Source of the DNA: Alkalihalobacillus sp. FSL W8-0930
GTDB lineage: Bacteria; Bacillota; Bacilli; Bacillales; Bacillaceae_D
Length of the DNA stretch: 64,000 nucleotides
Direction of reading: 5' to 3'
Assembly (NCBI GenBank): GCA_037965595.1
Contig: CP150183.1
Location: 3,534,001 to 3,598,000 of the forward strand
The position numbers and the translations under genes were made by a program. Shown here one piece after another: positions 8,817 to 17,512 of this stretch; the stretch's first letter is position 1; each line of letters begins with the position of its first letter. The notes beneath the pieces were generated by a model. The model ran no database searches and was not told the DNA's origin. It saw only the letters and a program-made list of their open reading frames with translations.

Positions 8817-9197
8817 CTATCCCACGAGTGTTTTCTTACGTTGTGTATTTATTTGTTCTAGAGATGATTCAATGGCCACGCGGAGTGGATGTTCATGGAT
8901 CATTTCCTTTATTTCTTGAACTAAAAGTCCGTTAAATGTGTGAAATGGAGCAAATCGAGAAAAGACCGTGACACCTGCCATCTTTTGCCCATCTATTACC
9001 ATTCCATTCTCGTCGGTTACAAGAATGACGATACTACCTACCCCAATTCGTTGCTTATGAATACCTACACCTAAGAATCCTGAGGAACGTTTACTCATTT
9101 CTTTTACTGTTTTCTGATAGTTCTTCATTTGCACTCGTGTTAAAACGAGTTGTAAGACCCAGGTGAAAGCAAATAATCCAATGAGCCAACCCCACAT
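8817..9197 (-). CDS. gutM: Glucitol operon activator-like protein GutM
   Basis: 126-aa protein with one N-terminal membrane helix (about 3-20, GWLIGLFAFTWVLQLVLT) followed by a soluble domain containing GFLGVGIHKQRIGVGSIVILV. It matches the GutM/SrlM family, which assists expression of gut operons through an incompletely understood mechanism. It is the first gene after the cre-containing promoter, with an AGGTGA ribosome site, so it marks the start of the PTS operon. Confidence 0.85.
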   Translation of the reverse strand: MWGWLIGLFAFTWVLQLVLTRVQMKNYQKTVKEMSKRSSGFLGVGIHKQRIGVGSIVILVTDENGMVIDGQKMAGVTVFSRFAPFHTFNGLLVQEIKEMIHEHPLRVAIESSLEQINTQRKKTLVG

Positions 9198-9245
9198 ACC
9201 ATCTCACCTCTTTTACATTTGTTCTTTACTGTTACTTATGTTTGT

Positions 9246-9329
9246 ATTATAAAAGCGCTTTCAACATTCGTCAAGTAGATTTCTAAAAAATTTGTCGAAC
9301 TCTACTTTTAAATTTGAAAGCGCTTTATA
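9246..9329 (-). promoter_or_regulatory. gut operon promoter with two CcpA (cre) boxes
   Basis: On the minus strand -35 TTGACG (9269-9274) and -10 TATAAT (9246-9251) are separated by exactly 17 bp, and the spacer itself contains a near-perfect cre box, TGAAAGCGCTTTTA. A second cre-like box (TGAAAGCGCTTTAT, 9316-9329) lies about 60 bp upstream. Between them are arms AAGTAGA and TCTACTT, about 21 bp apart, a possible SorC-regulator site. CcpA at the first box should block RNA polymerase directly when glucose is present. Confidence 0.88.
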
Positions 9330-9339
9330 AAATATAGAT

Positions 9340-10290
9340 TTAAACAAGCTCATTTAATAATGATTGTGCAGTTGAGTCATCAAGTATTAATACATTAAGG
9401 TAGCCTGTTTTTAAAGCGATAAGCAGACTTTCCACTTTATGCGCACCTTCTGCAACACCAACAACCTCTGGAATCTTTTTTAATTCATTAAGATTTAATC
9501 CAATAACTCGATCATTTAACGGATGTTTAATTTGCTCACCAATGACATCATAAAACCTTGATCCGATATCTCCTACAACCCCAGATTTACGTAAGGAAAC
9601 TAAATCTTCTTCTTTTAGATAATCCATTGTACTCATTGTTGAATTTAAGAGGGGGTTTCCAATTCCAACTAGGGCCATCTGCACCTGTCTGCCCTCTTCA
9701 AGAACGTTTGCAATATCCTCACTTTCAATTAAGCGTTGCTTGAGGTCTTCACTCTCAACCATCGCTGGAGCATACAAGTATGAACAGGTTCCATTTACCT
9801 TTTGTGCAAGCTGATAGGCAAGTAGATTTGAATGAATGTCTACTAGTTTCCTACCCATCCCTCCGACTAGTGGCACGATGTTGAGGTCAGGTCGGTTTTC
9901 GTAAGGATATTCTTTAACGAGGTTATATAAAGCGGTCCCCCACGATATGCCCATGCTCGTAATACCTTCTAGGTTTTTACTGACATAATAAGCAGCTGCT
10001 TTACCAACTGAGCGCCGAATCATCTCGGGAGTTAAGCCTGCTGTCGGAACAACCATCGCTTCTTTTAAGTTAAACTTTTTTTCCAATTGGTGCTCAAGTG
10101 TTGCGGTATGGGCATTCTCATCCTTGATATAAATTTCAACAATGCCTAGCTCTCTCGCACGGTTAAGCATTTTTGAGATGACTGGTCTTGATACAGACAT
10201 CTTTTTCGCAATTTGCGCTTGTGTCCAGCCATCAAAATAATATAGATTCGCAGCTTTGACGAGTAATCGACGATCTTCCCAGTTACTCAT
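9340..10290 (-). CDS. SorC/DeoR-type sugar-binding transcriptional regulator of the PTS operon
   Basis: 316-aa regulator with an N-terminal helix-turn-helix (TQAQIAKKMSVSRPVISKML, about residues 22-41) and a C-terminal sugar-phosphate-binding domain (about 60-316, including TSMGISWGTALYNLV and ALVGIGNPLLNSTMS). SorC proteins usually respond to the phosphorylated substrate of the PTS they control. The ATG ending at 10290 is preferred because AAAGGA lies 9 bp before it; the 20 residues upstream do not fit the family. It sits directly upstream of the PTS operon on the same strand, with the cre-containing promoter in between, so the PTS genes can also be transcribed separately. Confidence 0.88.
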   Translation of the reverse strand: MSNWEDRRLLVKAANLYYFDGWTQAQIAKKMSVSRPVISKMLNRARELGIVEIYIKDENAHTATLEHQLEKKFNLKEAMVVPTAGLTPEMIRRSVGKAAAYYVSKNLEGITSMGISWGTALYNLVKEYPYENRPDLNIVPLVGGMGRKLVDIHSNLLAYQLAQKVNGTCSYLYAPAMVESEDLKQRLIESEDIANVLEEGRQVQMALVGIGNPLLNSTMSTMDYLKEEDLVSLRKSGVVGDIGSRFYDVIGEQIKHPLNDRVIGLNLNELKKIPEVVGVAEGAHKVESLLIALKTGYLNVLILDDSTAQSLLNELV

Positions 10291-10374
10291 GCATTTCATT
10301 CCTTTCTCTCTATTGATCAATCTAGTTAAAGTATATAACAAATGTTCCACATGTGCACATACGTCTCCATGACA

Positions 10375-10734
10375 TTAAAAACGCAAATAAATTCCAAGTG
10401 GTAGAAATAGTCCAAGTAAGATCGTAACAGATAGAAAAATAATAAAAGATATCGTTGTAAATCTCGTTAAATCGCCTTTATTTAGATGCATCAGGAAAAT
10501 CTCACTCATTCCAAGACTTATAATCCCAAATAATAGTTTTGCTCCTCGAGCTAACGAAAATGGCATCAATGGAACAAGTAAGATACCCGTGGCAAGTACA
10601 CCTAAAAAAGAGAGTCTCATAAATTGGTGTAGGATAATGGCTTTTTTTGTTTTTCCTCTTTTGTAGAAAAGAAAGACAAAAATAAATAGGATACAAGTAA
10701 TGCTTAATGCAAGTAAGTGATAGCCTGTGATCAA
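10375..10734 (-). CDS. DUF1516 (YisL-like) small membrane protein
   Basis: 119-aa protein with four predicted membrane helices (about 5-24, 38-58, 65-83, 96-115). The pattern of helices and the ending LLGLFLPLGIYLRF resemble the UPF0344/YisL family of Bacillus, of unknown function. The ribosome site GGAGG lies just before ATG. It lies upstream of the SorC gene on the same strand (84 bp apart); I see no functional link. Confidence 0.68.
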   Translation of the reverse strand: MITGYHLLALSITCILFIFVFLFYKRGKTKKAIILHQFMRLSFLGVLATGILLVPLMPFSLARGAKLLFGIISLGMSEIFLMHLNKGDLTRFTTISFIIFLSVTILLGLFLPLGIYLRF

Positions 10735-10844
10735 TGGAAAACCTCCTTTATGTCAGTGTACTTGAACAGGGTACATTAGACCAATGAACAATCCATAACA
10801 AAAAACGAGAATAGAACATTATAGTAAACCACTCATGAAAACAC

Positions 10845-11040
10845 GAACATAGCAACAAATCCGCTCTAGGAGAATCCCTCCCTTTCCACGGGTACGGCCT
10901 CAGCCCCTTTCGCGGAAAGGCGCCGCTACAGTGTCTTCACCACGTACTATCCCGTAGGAGTGTCGGGTTCTCCTTTCGCTCATTTTTGCTAAAAGTACGA
11001 ATGGCGAATGATTCACTCGTGGAATCATTCGCCATTTTCT
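10845..11040 (-). repeat. Dispersed ~200-bp intergenic repeat, copy A
   Basis: This fills most of the gene-free stretch 10735-11079. Read on the + strand it runs from GAACATAGCAACAAATCCGC to the hairpin GAATCATTCGCCATTTTCT, and it matches 25426-25628 in inverted orientation along nearly its whole length, with blocks such as GGCCTCAGCCCCTTTCGCGG and CGCTACAGTGTCTTCACC shared. It starts about 40 bp after the stop of the siderophore permease gene, hairpin first. It resembles GC-rich intergenic repeats common in Bacillaceae; no coding capacity was seen. Confidence 0.88.
11000..11036 (-). terminator. Hairpin terminator after the siderophore permease gene
   Basis: Perfect 15-bp arms AATGGCGAATGATTC and GAATCATTCGCCATT around a 7-bp loop, 44 bp downstream of the permease stop codon. 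It lacks a long T-run on the minus strand, so efficiency is uncertain. It is part of repeat copy A. Confidence 0.7.
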
Positions 11041-11079
11041 CGTTCATTTTGAGTTATGTCCCATCCTCGTTAAACATGT

Positions 11080-13188
11080 TTACTTAATAATCTTAGGCTT
11101 CGCTGACCGGTACATGAGGTACAGGATATAAGGTGCCCCTATCAGTGCTGTTACAACACCTGCAGGTAGTTCCTTTGGTGAAAGTACAACCACTCCAATC
11201 CAATCAGCTGCTGCAAGTAACAGTCCACCGATTAACGCAGATATGACAACGGCCTGCCGGTGATGAGGTCCTACTAGCATTCTTGCAGCATGTGGAGCAA
11301 GTAATCCAATGAATCCGACTGCTCCAACATTTGCTGCAGCGATTGACGCGAGTAGCACAGCAATGATAGCCACATACAGCCTTGTTTGTTTTACCTTTAA
11401 TCCAAGTCCAGTTGAGCTTTCTTCGCTAAAAGAAAGTAAGTCTACTTTTCTTCCTTGCCACCAGGCTAACACAAAGAGAATAATCACGGCTGGCACTAGC
11501 ACACGAAGCTCACTCCAACCACGTCCATAAGCACTTCCTGCCATCCAGGTGAGGGCAGGGGCTACAGATACCTTTGCATAGACAATTAGGATATTAATAA
11601 AAGCGGCTCCTGCGGCTGCTACGGCAATTCCAACTAATGTTAGAATCATTGGATCAAGCCCACGTCGCCACGAAACAGCGTAGACAATGGCCGCAGCAAC
11701 TGATCCCCCAATTACCGCTCCGATCGGAAGCCAGATCCCAGTGAGCGACGGGAACACAACAATAACTAACAACGCACCGACCCCTGCTCCACTTGTAATC
11801 CCAATTACTTGAGGATCACCTAATGGATTGCGAATCGTGTTTTGAATGAGACTTCCACTTACGGCGATCGCCATACCGGAAATTCCCGCAATGAGTAAAC
11901 GTGGTAATCGAAAATCAAACAGGATTTTCTCGTGAATCGCTTGTCCTTGTCCAATTAAGGCGGCCCATACATCTGTTAGAGGAATGTACAAACTACCACT
12001 TGTTAAGCTGAGCGTCCATACAACTAGCATAAGAGTAGTGAATATCGATACTAGCAAGCCGAACGAACCAATTCGCTTAGAGCCTCCTACACTCATGGAC
12101 ATGTTTGAGCTAAAGCCCTTGCTTCCCTTCACTTGCTTCGACATGCGCAGAGCAAGCCAGATAAGCCACGGAGCTCCAATGGCTGCTGTAATTGCGCCAG
12201 CCGGCAATTCTCCATAACTATCAATAAAACTCCTCGCAATCGTATCTGCTAAAAGAAGAACTACAGAACCCCAGATTGCACTAATCGGCAACAGCCAGAT
12301 ATGCTTTGAGACACCCATCATTCGTACAAGATGCGGTGCGACTAGGCCGATGAATCCAATAGGTCCCACAATGCTTACACTTACACACGCAATCACGACC
12401 GCAATACCCATTGCTAAAAAACGAGTCAGTGCTACATTTTGCCCAAGGGACTTCGATGTTTCTTCCGTTAGCGTTAAGATATCAAGCTGACGTGCTGCAA
12501 AACAAACAAGCAGAATCCCACCGGCAACCCATGGCCACGAAAAGCTGGCTCCACTCCAGTCATTTTGGATAAGAGATCCAGAGCCCCAAAGAAAAATGCC
12601 TTGGACGGTTTGCTGGTTTAGCATGATAAGAGCACTTGTTATGGAAGAAAGAACAAGTGTTACAATCATCCCTGAAAGAGCCACACGAATCGGTGTGCTT
12701 CTTCTTCCGCCACCAAGCGCAAAAACGGCAGCCGCTGCTCCCGCCCCACCTGCAACCGCAATAGGAAAAGCAAATTGTGATTGAAGCGTAGGAAAGAAGA
12801 TCATTCCCGCTACAACTGCTAAGTATGCTCCGGCATTTACACCAAGTGTTGTTTCAGATGCAAGGGGATTTCGCGTTACCGTCTGCATGAGTGCGCCTGC
12901 AACAGCGAGGGCAGACCCTGCAATAATCCCCATGACTGCTCTCGGAAAACGATTGGACCACACTAAATGGTGCTCCGTTATATCTTGACGATTAAACAGA
13001 GCTCCGACTACATCGCTCACGGACACATCTGCTCTCCCCTGTGTCAAACTAAAGAAAAGCGTCACAATTAAAGCAGCAAGACCACCAATACATAAAATTA
13101 GCGGTCTCAAGCTTTTTTTGCCTTGGAGATCCGAGGCTGCAAGTCCCATCTGTTTAGCAGCCTCAAACTCTCTTTTGTTCTTACTCAT
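11080..13188 (-). CDS. Fused FecCD-type iron-siderophore ABC permease
   Basis: 702-aa protein made of two complete FecCD permease domains in tandem, as in FhuB of E. coli; in most Bacillus systems the two halves are separate genes. The first domain (about 25-345) has RFPRAVMGIIAGSALAVAG and PIGFIGLVAPHLVRM; the second (about 370-700) has RLPRLLIAGISGMAIAVSG and AVGFIGLLAPHAARM. The GFIGLxAPH motifs are the ATPase-contact loops. The gene overlaps the binding-protein gene by 8 bp. No ATPase is encoded nearby, so a shared FhuC/YusV-type ATPase elsewhere is probably used. Confidence 0.92.
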   Translation of the reverse strand: MSKNKREFEAAKQMGLAASDLQGKKSLRPLILCIGGLAALIVTLFFSLTQGRADVSVSDVVGALFNRQDITEHHLVWSNRFPRAVMGIIAGSALAVAGALMQTVTRNPLASETTLGVNAGAYLAVVAGMIFFPTLQSQFAFPIAVAGGAGAAAAVFALGGGRRSTPIRVALSGMIVTLVLSSITSALIMLNQQTVQGIFLWGSGSLIQNDWSGASFSWPWVAGGILLVCFAARQLDILTLTEETSKSLGQNVALTRFLAMGIAVVIACVSVSIVGPIGFIGLVAPHLVRMMGVSKHIWLLPISAIWGSVVLLLADTIARSFIDSYGELPAGAITAAIGAPWLIWLALRMSKQVKGSKGFSSNMSMSVGGSKRIGSFGLLVSIFTTLMLVVWTLSLTSGSLYIPLTDVWAALIGQGQAIHEKILFDFRLPRLLIAGISGMAIAVSGSLIQNTIRNPLGDPQVIGITSGAGVGALLVIVVFPSLTGIWLPIGAVIGGSVAAAIVYAVSWRRGLDPMILTLVGIAVAAAGAAFINILIVYAKVSVAPALTWMAGSAYGRGWSELRVLVPAVIILFVLAWWQGRKVDLLSFSEESSTGLGLKVKQTRLYVAIIAVLLASIAAANVGAVGFIGLLAPHAARMLVGPHHRQAVVISALIGGLLLAAADWIGVVVLSPKELPAGVVTALIGAPYILYLMYRSAKPKIIK

Positions 13189-14182
13189 TGGTAATTGCGT
13201 TTACAACCTTTTCTGCGTAAACCTGAGCAGAGAGAGGTCCTCCATATGGCCACGCATCGCCACCTAATGGATAAATACGATCTTCTTCAACAAAGTTTAA
13301 CCCGTTCCAGATTGGATTGTCTTTTAATTGATTTTCAATCACATTGTCGCTATCTTGAATAATCGTAAAGAAGTTTACATCTTCAATGGCAGGGAGCGCT
13401 TCAACGTCTGCGGTTGTGAAGCCATATCGTTCAAACTGCGATGATTGGAATCCATTCACCATTCCCATTTTTTCAATCATAGGTGCAGCCATTGACGTAT
13501 CATCATGAAGACGGAAGGTCACAGCGTTCTGATCACTATAGGCCATAGCTACAACAAACTCCTCGCCACCTTTTCCTGCATCTTCAATTTTTTGTTTAGA
13601 GTCTTCATACATATCTTCGATTCCAGCAAGCACTTCTTTTGCTTCTTCTTCCTTGTCCATGATCGTCGCAATCTCATTAAACGTCTCAATCATGCGATCG
13701 TATTGAGTACCTTCGCCTTCCTCTGGATATGGATCATAGACAAGAGTTGGGGCGATATCGTTTAATTCATCATAGCTTGTCTCTACATTAGACTCGAGTC
13801 CTACAATCAAATCAGGCTGAAGTGCAGTAATTACTTCAAGGTTAGGGGTGTTACGCATCCCTATATCTTCTATTCCCTCTGGCATCTCCATACCGATATC
13901 AACCCATTGCTGCATTCCTTCGATATCAGCAACACCAACAGGTTCAATTCCAAGCGCTAAAAAGTCTTCAACATAACCCCATTCAAGTACAACAACTCGT
14001 TCGGGAACTCCTTCAATATCGGCTGTCCCTCTTGTATGTTCAAAAGAACGTGTTTCTGTTGCATCGCTTTCATTATTTGTATCAGTAGTTTCATTATCGG
14101 TCTCTCCATTGCCGCATGCAGCAAGCATAACGACGGATGTAGCAACCATTCCAGCAACCCATTTACCTTTTTTCCAATTCAT
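13181..14182 (-). CDS. Iron-siderophore substrate-binding lipoprotein (FecB/YfiY-like)
   Basis: 333-aa extracellular receptor anchored through a lipobox (VVMLAAC, Cys at 23) followed by an acidic Asn/Thr-rich linker. The binding domain starts near residue 55 (GTADIEGVPERVVVLEW) and has the two-lobe FecB/FhuD layout, with PDLIVGLES and AEKVVNAITNE as family blocks. The strongly acidic composition suits an alkaliphile. A Fur box lies 44 bp upstream, and the ribosome site GGGGG is 8 bp before ATG. The ligand is probably a hydroxamate or carboxylate siderophore; the sequence does not decide which. Confidence 0.9.
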   Translation of the reverse strand: MNWKKGKWVAGMVATSVVMLAACGNGETDNETTDTNNESDATETRSFEHTRGTADIEGVPERVVVLEWGYVEDFLALGIEPVGVADIEGMQQWVDIGMEMPEGIEDIGMRNTPNLEVITALQPDLIVGLESNVETSYDELNDIAPTLVYDPYPEEGEGTQYDRMIETFNEIATIMDKEEEAKEVLAGIEDMYEDSKQKIEDAGKGGEEFVVAMAYSDQNAVTFRLHDDTSMAAPMIEKMGMVNGFQSSQFERYGFTTADVEALPAIEDVNFFTIIQDSDNVIENQLKDNPIWNGLNFVEEDRIYPLGGDAWPYGGPLSAQVYAEKVVNAITNE

Positions 14183-14225
14183 CTTTCATTGCCCCCATTA
14201 TATGTAATCGTTTTAAGCAGTAATA

Positions 14226-14246
14226 AAAATCATTCTCAATTAGAAT
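14226..14246 (-). promoter_or_regulatory. Fur box upstream of the siderophore operon
   Basis: On the minus strand ATTCTAATTGAGAATGATTT contains overlapping 7-1-7 inverted repeats; the block TGAGAATGATTTTTA matches 12 of 15 positions of the consensus TGATAATNATTATCA. Its TTGAGA could also be the -35 element. Iron repression of the fused permease and lipoprotein is expected. Confidence 0.75.
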
Positions 14247-14306
14247 AGCAAGTTAGCTTGGTTCCGTCAATATGCAGTTTATCATAGGTTCATTTCCTTT
14301 TAATTG

Positions 14307-14333
14307 TAAATGAACTCAAATTTATACCGATAT
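14307..14333 (+). promoter_or_regulatory. Sigma-D promoter of hemAT
   Basis: TAAA (14307-14310), exactly 15 bp, then ACCGATAT (14326-14333), one mismatch from the Bacillus sigma-D consensus TAAA-N15-GCCGATAT. It lies 30 bp before the start codon of a chemoreceptor gene, which fits motility-chemotaxis control. Confidence 0.88.
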
Positions 14334-14362
14334 ACTCTATATATGTATAAGGGGGAAAAGCA

Positions 14363-15646
14363 TTGAAGCTACGAATAAATAAATCAAAACCATCTGACCA
14401 ATCAGAACTTGATGTAACCGTTCATTTTCAACCACCAAATGATATTAAACATCAGCTGGAAATGATTCAACTATCTAAAGATGATCTTGTTCATCTAATG
14501 AGATTGAAAGAGGTCGTGTGTATCTCTATTGACGAGGTAACCGATGTTTTTTACGAATCAATCATCAAACAACCGAACCTGCTTTCTATTATTAAACAAC
14601 ATTCTACAGTTGAAACATTAAAGAATACGTTAAAAAAGCACCTACTTGATATGTTTTCTGGCGTGTTGGATGACGAATTCGTTAGTAAGAGAAAACGTAT
14701 TGCCACTGCACATGTTCGTATAGGGCTTGAATCCAAATGGTATCTGGCTGCGTTTTGTAACCTACAAACCGTTCTTTTTCAGATTATAGCAAACACCGAC
14801 TCATTACCTTTGCAGCAAAAGTTTAATTCTCAAATTGCCTTGGCAAAATTATTAAGCTTTGAACAACAGCTAGTTATAGATTCCTATGAAGTGCAGAGTC
14901 AACGACTAAAAGAACAAGAGCTCATTCGACGCACGGAAATGCTTGAACAAATGAATCAATCAGCAAATGAGCTCGCAGCCATATCAGAGCAAACCAATAC
15001 ATCAATCGATTCTACAGAAGGATCTGCACACACGATCGATCAAATGGCAAAAGAATGTGCAGAGCGGGCATCGATTGCAGATGAGCTTTGTATAAATGGA
15101 CGGAACGATATGCACACTCAAGAAGAGCAGATGTCACTATTACAACGCCATCTTAGCCAAGTAAATGGTCAAGCAGAACAGCTCCAAGTCACAACAAAAG
15201 ATATCACGGCTATTGTAGAACTTGTTCAAAGTATTGCAGATCAGACAAACCTGCTTGCCTTAAATGCATCAATTGAAGCCGCTAGAGCAGGTGACGCTGG
15301 TAAGGGATTTGCAGTGGTTGCCTCAGAGGTTCGCAAGTTATCAGAGGAAACAAAGTCAGCTACTTCCACAATTGAAGAACTAGTAACAGCTACTACTGAG
15401 CAGGTGAATCAAGTGACTTCAGGACTTGAAACCATTGATACAGCGGTTAAGCAAACAGCTACTTTAACAATCCAGGCTGCATCTTCCTTCACCAGAATTC
15501 AAGAATCAACAAACCTCAGTAAACAGCAGAACGCCGCCATTACAGACAAAATTGCCGCTCTTCTTAACCAATTTAAAGAAATGAAGCAGAATGCATGGGG
15601 CGTGTCCCAAGCGGCCGAAAGGTTAAAGGACATGAATCAAGAATAA
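14363..15646 (+). CDS. hemAT: HemAT heme-based aerotaxis transducer
   Basis: Soluble chemoreceptor that senses oxygen through a globin domain and signals to CheA. The globin-coupled sensor domain (about 25-185) has the proximal heme ligand H117 in [11 protein letters not shown] and the distal B10 tyrosine Y64 in DVFYESI, equivalent to His123 and Tyr70 of B. subtilis HemAT. The methyl-accepting domain (about 195-427) contains the conserved hairpin tip [20 protein letters not shown] and [16 protein letters not shown]. There are no membrane helices. Translation starts at a TTG codon, supported by AAGGGGG 7 bp upstream and the absence of a better ATG. It is monocistronic, with a sigma-D promoter and a strong terminator. 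Confidence 0.94.
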   Translation: MKLRINKSKPSDQSELDVTVHFQPPNDIKHQLEMIQLSKDDLVHLMRLKEVVCISIDEVTDVFYESIIKQPNLLSIIKQHSTVETLKNTLKKHLLDMFSGVLDDEFVSKRKRIATAHVRIGLESKWYLAAFCNLQTVLFQIIANTDSLPLQQKFNSQIALAKLLSFEQQLVIDSYEVQSQRLKEQELIRRTEMLEQMNQSANELAAISEQTNTSIDSTEGSAHTIDQMAKECAERASIADELCINGRNDMHTQEEQMSLLQRHLSQVNGQAEQLQVTTKDITAIVELVQSIADQTNLLALNASIEAARAGDAGKGFAVVASEVRKLSEETKSATSTIEELVTATTEQVNQVTSGLETIDTAVKQTATLTIQAASSFTRIQESTNLSKQQNAAITDKIAALLNQFKEMKQNAWGVSQAAERLKDMNQE

Positions 15647-15657
15647 TCCTCACGTAA

Positions 15658-15691
15658 AAGGCAAATGATTCCGTTTCGAATCATTTGCCTT
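15658..15691. terminator. Bidirectional terminator between hemAT and dctM
   Basis: 14-bp arms AAGGCAAATGATTC and GAATCATTTGCCTT around a 6-bp loop, located between two convergent genes. The stem sequence is closely related to the hairpins at 11000 and 25430. Confidence 0.8.
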
Positions 15692-15702
15692 CGTTTACTT
15701 TC

Positions 15703-17010
15703 TTAATCAATCAACCCAAATAATCGAGGTAACCATAAACTAATTTCTGGAATAAAGGCAACTGCCAGTAGGGCTACTACCATTGGAATATAGAAAATCA
15801 GTAACGGCTTAATTACTTTCTCGACGCTCACCCCACCAACTTTACTTCCAATAAACAGTACTGTGCCAACTGGCGGAGTTGTGGTTCCTATGGCCAAACC
15901 AAGTGACATAATCATCCCAAAATGAACAGGGTGTATACCAATAGATGTAGCAACAGGGAACAGAATAGGTGTGAAGATAAGAAGTGCTGGAGCGATATCC
16001 ATAAAGGTTCCAAGCACAAGTAATAGTAAAAGCATGATTAACAGAAGCAGGATACCATTTTCCGTCACACCCAGTAGGGCAGTAGAAATCGCTTGTGGGA
16101 TTTTTGAATAAGACAAAACCCATGACATCGCACTTGATGCCCCTATCAGCAGTAGAATGATCCCACTAAAAATAACGGTATCCTTTAAGATAATAGGGAT
16201 ATCTTTAAATTTTAGACTGCGGTAACAAAGACTTAAAAAGATTGAATATAAAACCGCTACTGCGGCCCCTTCTGTTGCTGTGAAAATTCCTGCAGCAATT
16301 CCACCTATAACAATGACGATTAAAAATAGAGAAGGTAGCGCCTGTAAAACGATTTTCATTCCCTCTGAAAAAGGTACCGCCGTTTCTACATGATACTTTT
16401 TCCGCTTTGCAATAATATACGCCACGAGCATAACTAATAGCGCCATTAAAAAACCTGGTAAGTAACCGGCTATAAATAAAGCACCTATTGATGTCCCACC
16501 TGTTAATAGAGAATACAAAATTGGCGTTCCACTTGGTGGAATTACTAACCCGGTAGGCGCAGATGCAATGTTAACAGCGGCCGAATAGGAAGGATCATAC
16601 CCTTCTTTCTTTTGCATTGGTCCCATAATTCGACCCATTGTTGCTGCAGATGCAATGGCTGAACCCGAAATCGAACCAAACAATGTGTTCCCTATTACAT
16701 TTGTATGGGCTAGTGAACCTGACATTCGGCCACCAATAAGCTTGGCCAAATTGATCAGGCGAAGGGCTATTCCTCCTGTGTTCATGATACTTCCAGCTAG
16801 TGTAAAGAACACTAATGCAAGTAAAACAAAGCTATCAATTCCGGTGACAAATTGCTGTGTGATAACCATCAAAGCGTCCCAAAAAGGCATAATAACCAGC
16901 CCTGCAGCTAAAGAGGCAATTCCAATACTTATACTTATTGGTACACCGATGACAATCAAAAGAAAAAACACAGCAAAGAGAACGATTCCAGTCAACACGA
17001 TACTACTCAT
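15703..17010 (-). CDS. dctM: TRAP transporter large permease (DctM)
   Basis: 435-aa integral membrane protein with about a dozen hydrophobic helices and the DctM signatures GSISGSAIASAATMG, NIASAPTGLVIPPSGTP and MSLGLAIGTTTPPVGTVLF. It is the ion-coupled translocating subunit. It overlaps dctQ by 4 bp and ends the dctPQM operon. With the nearby Gfo/Idh/MocA and sugar isomerase genes, a sugar acid or a modified sugar is a likely substrate (inference). Confidence 0.93.
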   Translation of the reverse strand: MSSIVLTGIVLFAVFFLLIVIGVPISISIGIASLAAGLVIMPFWDALMVITQQFVTGIDSFVLLALVFFTLAGSIMNTGGIALRLINLAKLIGGRMSGSLAHTNVIGNTLFGSISGSAIASAATMGRIMGPMQKKEGYDPSYSAAVNIASAPTGLVIPPSGTPILYSLLTGGTSIGALFIAGYLPGFLMALLVMLVAYIIAKRKKYHVETAVPFSEGMKIVLQALPSLFLIVIVIGGIAAGIFTATEGAAVAVLYSIFLSLCYRSLKFKDIPIILKDTVIFSGIILLLIGASSAMSWVLSYSKIPQAISTALLGVTENGILLLLIMLLLLLVLGTFMDIAPALLIFTPILFPVATSIGIHPVHFGMIMSLGLAIGTTTPPVGTVLFIGSKVGGVSVEKVIKPLLIFYIPMVVALLAVAFIPEISLWLPRLFGLID

Positions 17011-17498
17011 GCGGCTTCCCTCTTTTCTCTTTCCAATTCTGCTGCATCTATCTTAATGTTGATGATCTGATAGAAGATGATTAACACGCCCGCTAATGGT
17101 AACACTCCATACACAATACCCATTGGCAGTCCTAGTACTGGGGAAATTTGATTTAGCGTTGAGAGCACAAGTCTCATTCCTCCAATGACAAAGACGACCA
17201 ATACAAAAGCAATGATACAGCCATCAATAACTAGGTTTGACACATTCTTTTTTTCCTTCTTAAGCTTTGACGTTAAAAAGGTTAAAGCAAGATGTTCTTT
17301 ATGGCCAAACGCATAGCTTGCACCTAAGAACCCAACCCATATAAGTGAAAATCGCAACACTTCCTCTGTAAAAACGCTGGGATTTTGTAATACAAATCGT
17401 GTGAACACCTGCCAGATGGCTCCTGCTACCAGAAACACAACAAGCACACTTGCAATTCCTATAATCGTTCGATCAATCCATTGCTTCGCTCTCTCCAC
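17007..17498 (-). CDS. dctQ: TRAP transporter small permease (DctQ)
   Basis: 163-aa membrane protein with four helices (about 12-34, 47-65, 88-110, 125-148) and the family motif FTEEVLRFSLIWVGFLGASYAF. It forms the membrane complex with DctM. It is 14 bp downstream of dctP. Confidence 0.92.
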   Translation of the reverse strand: MERAKQWIDRTIIGIASVLVVFLVAGAIWQVFTRFVLQNPSVFTEEVLRFSLIWVGFLGASYAFGHKEHLALTFLTSKLKKEKKNVSNLVIDGCIIAFVLVVFVIGGMRLVLSTLNQISPVLGLPMGIVYGVLPLAGVLIIFYQIINIKIDAAELEREKREAA

Positions 17499-17512
17499 GT
17501 TAGACCCACCTT

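Noticed and set aside
10845-11040. Repeat copies as insertion sequences
   Set aside because: About 200 bp, without transposase or clear terminal inverted repeats with target duplications; a non-autonomous element cannot be excluded.
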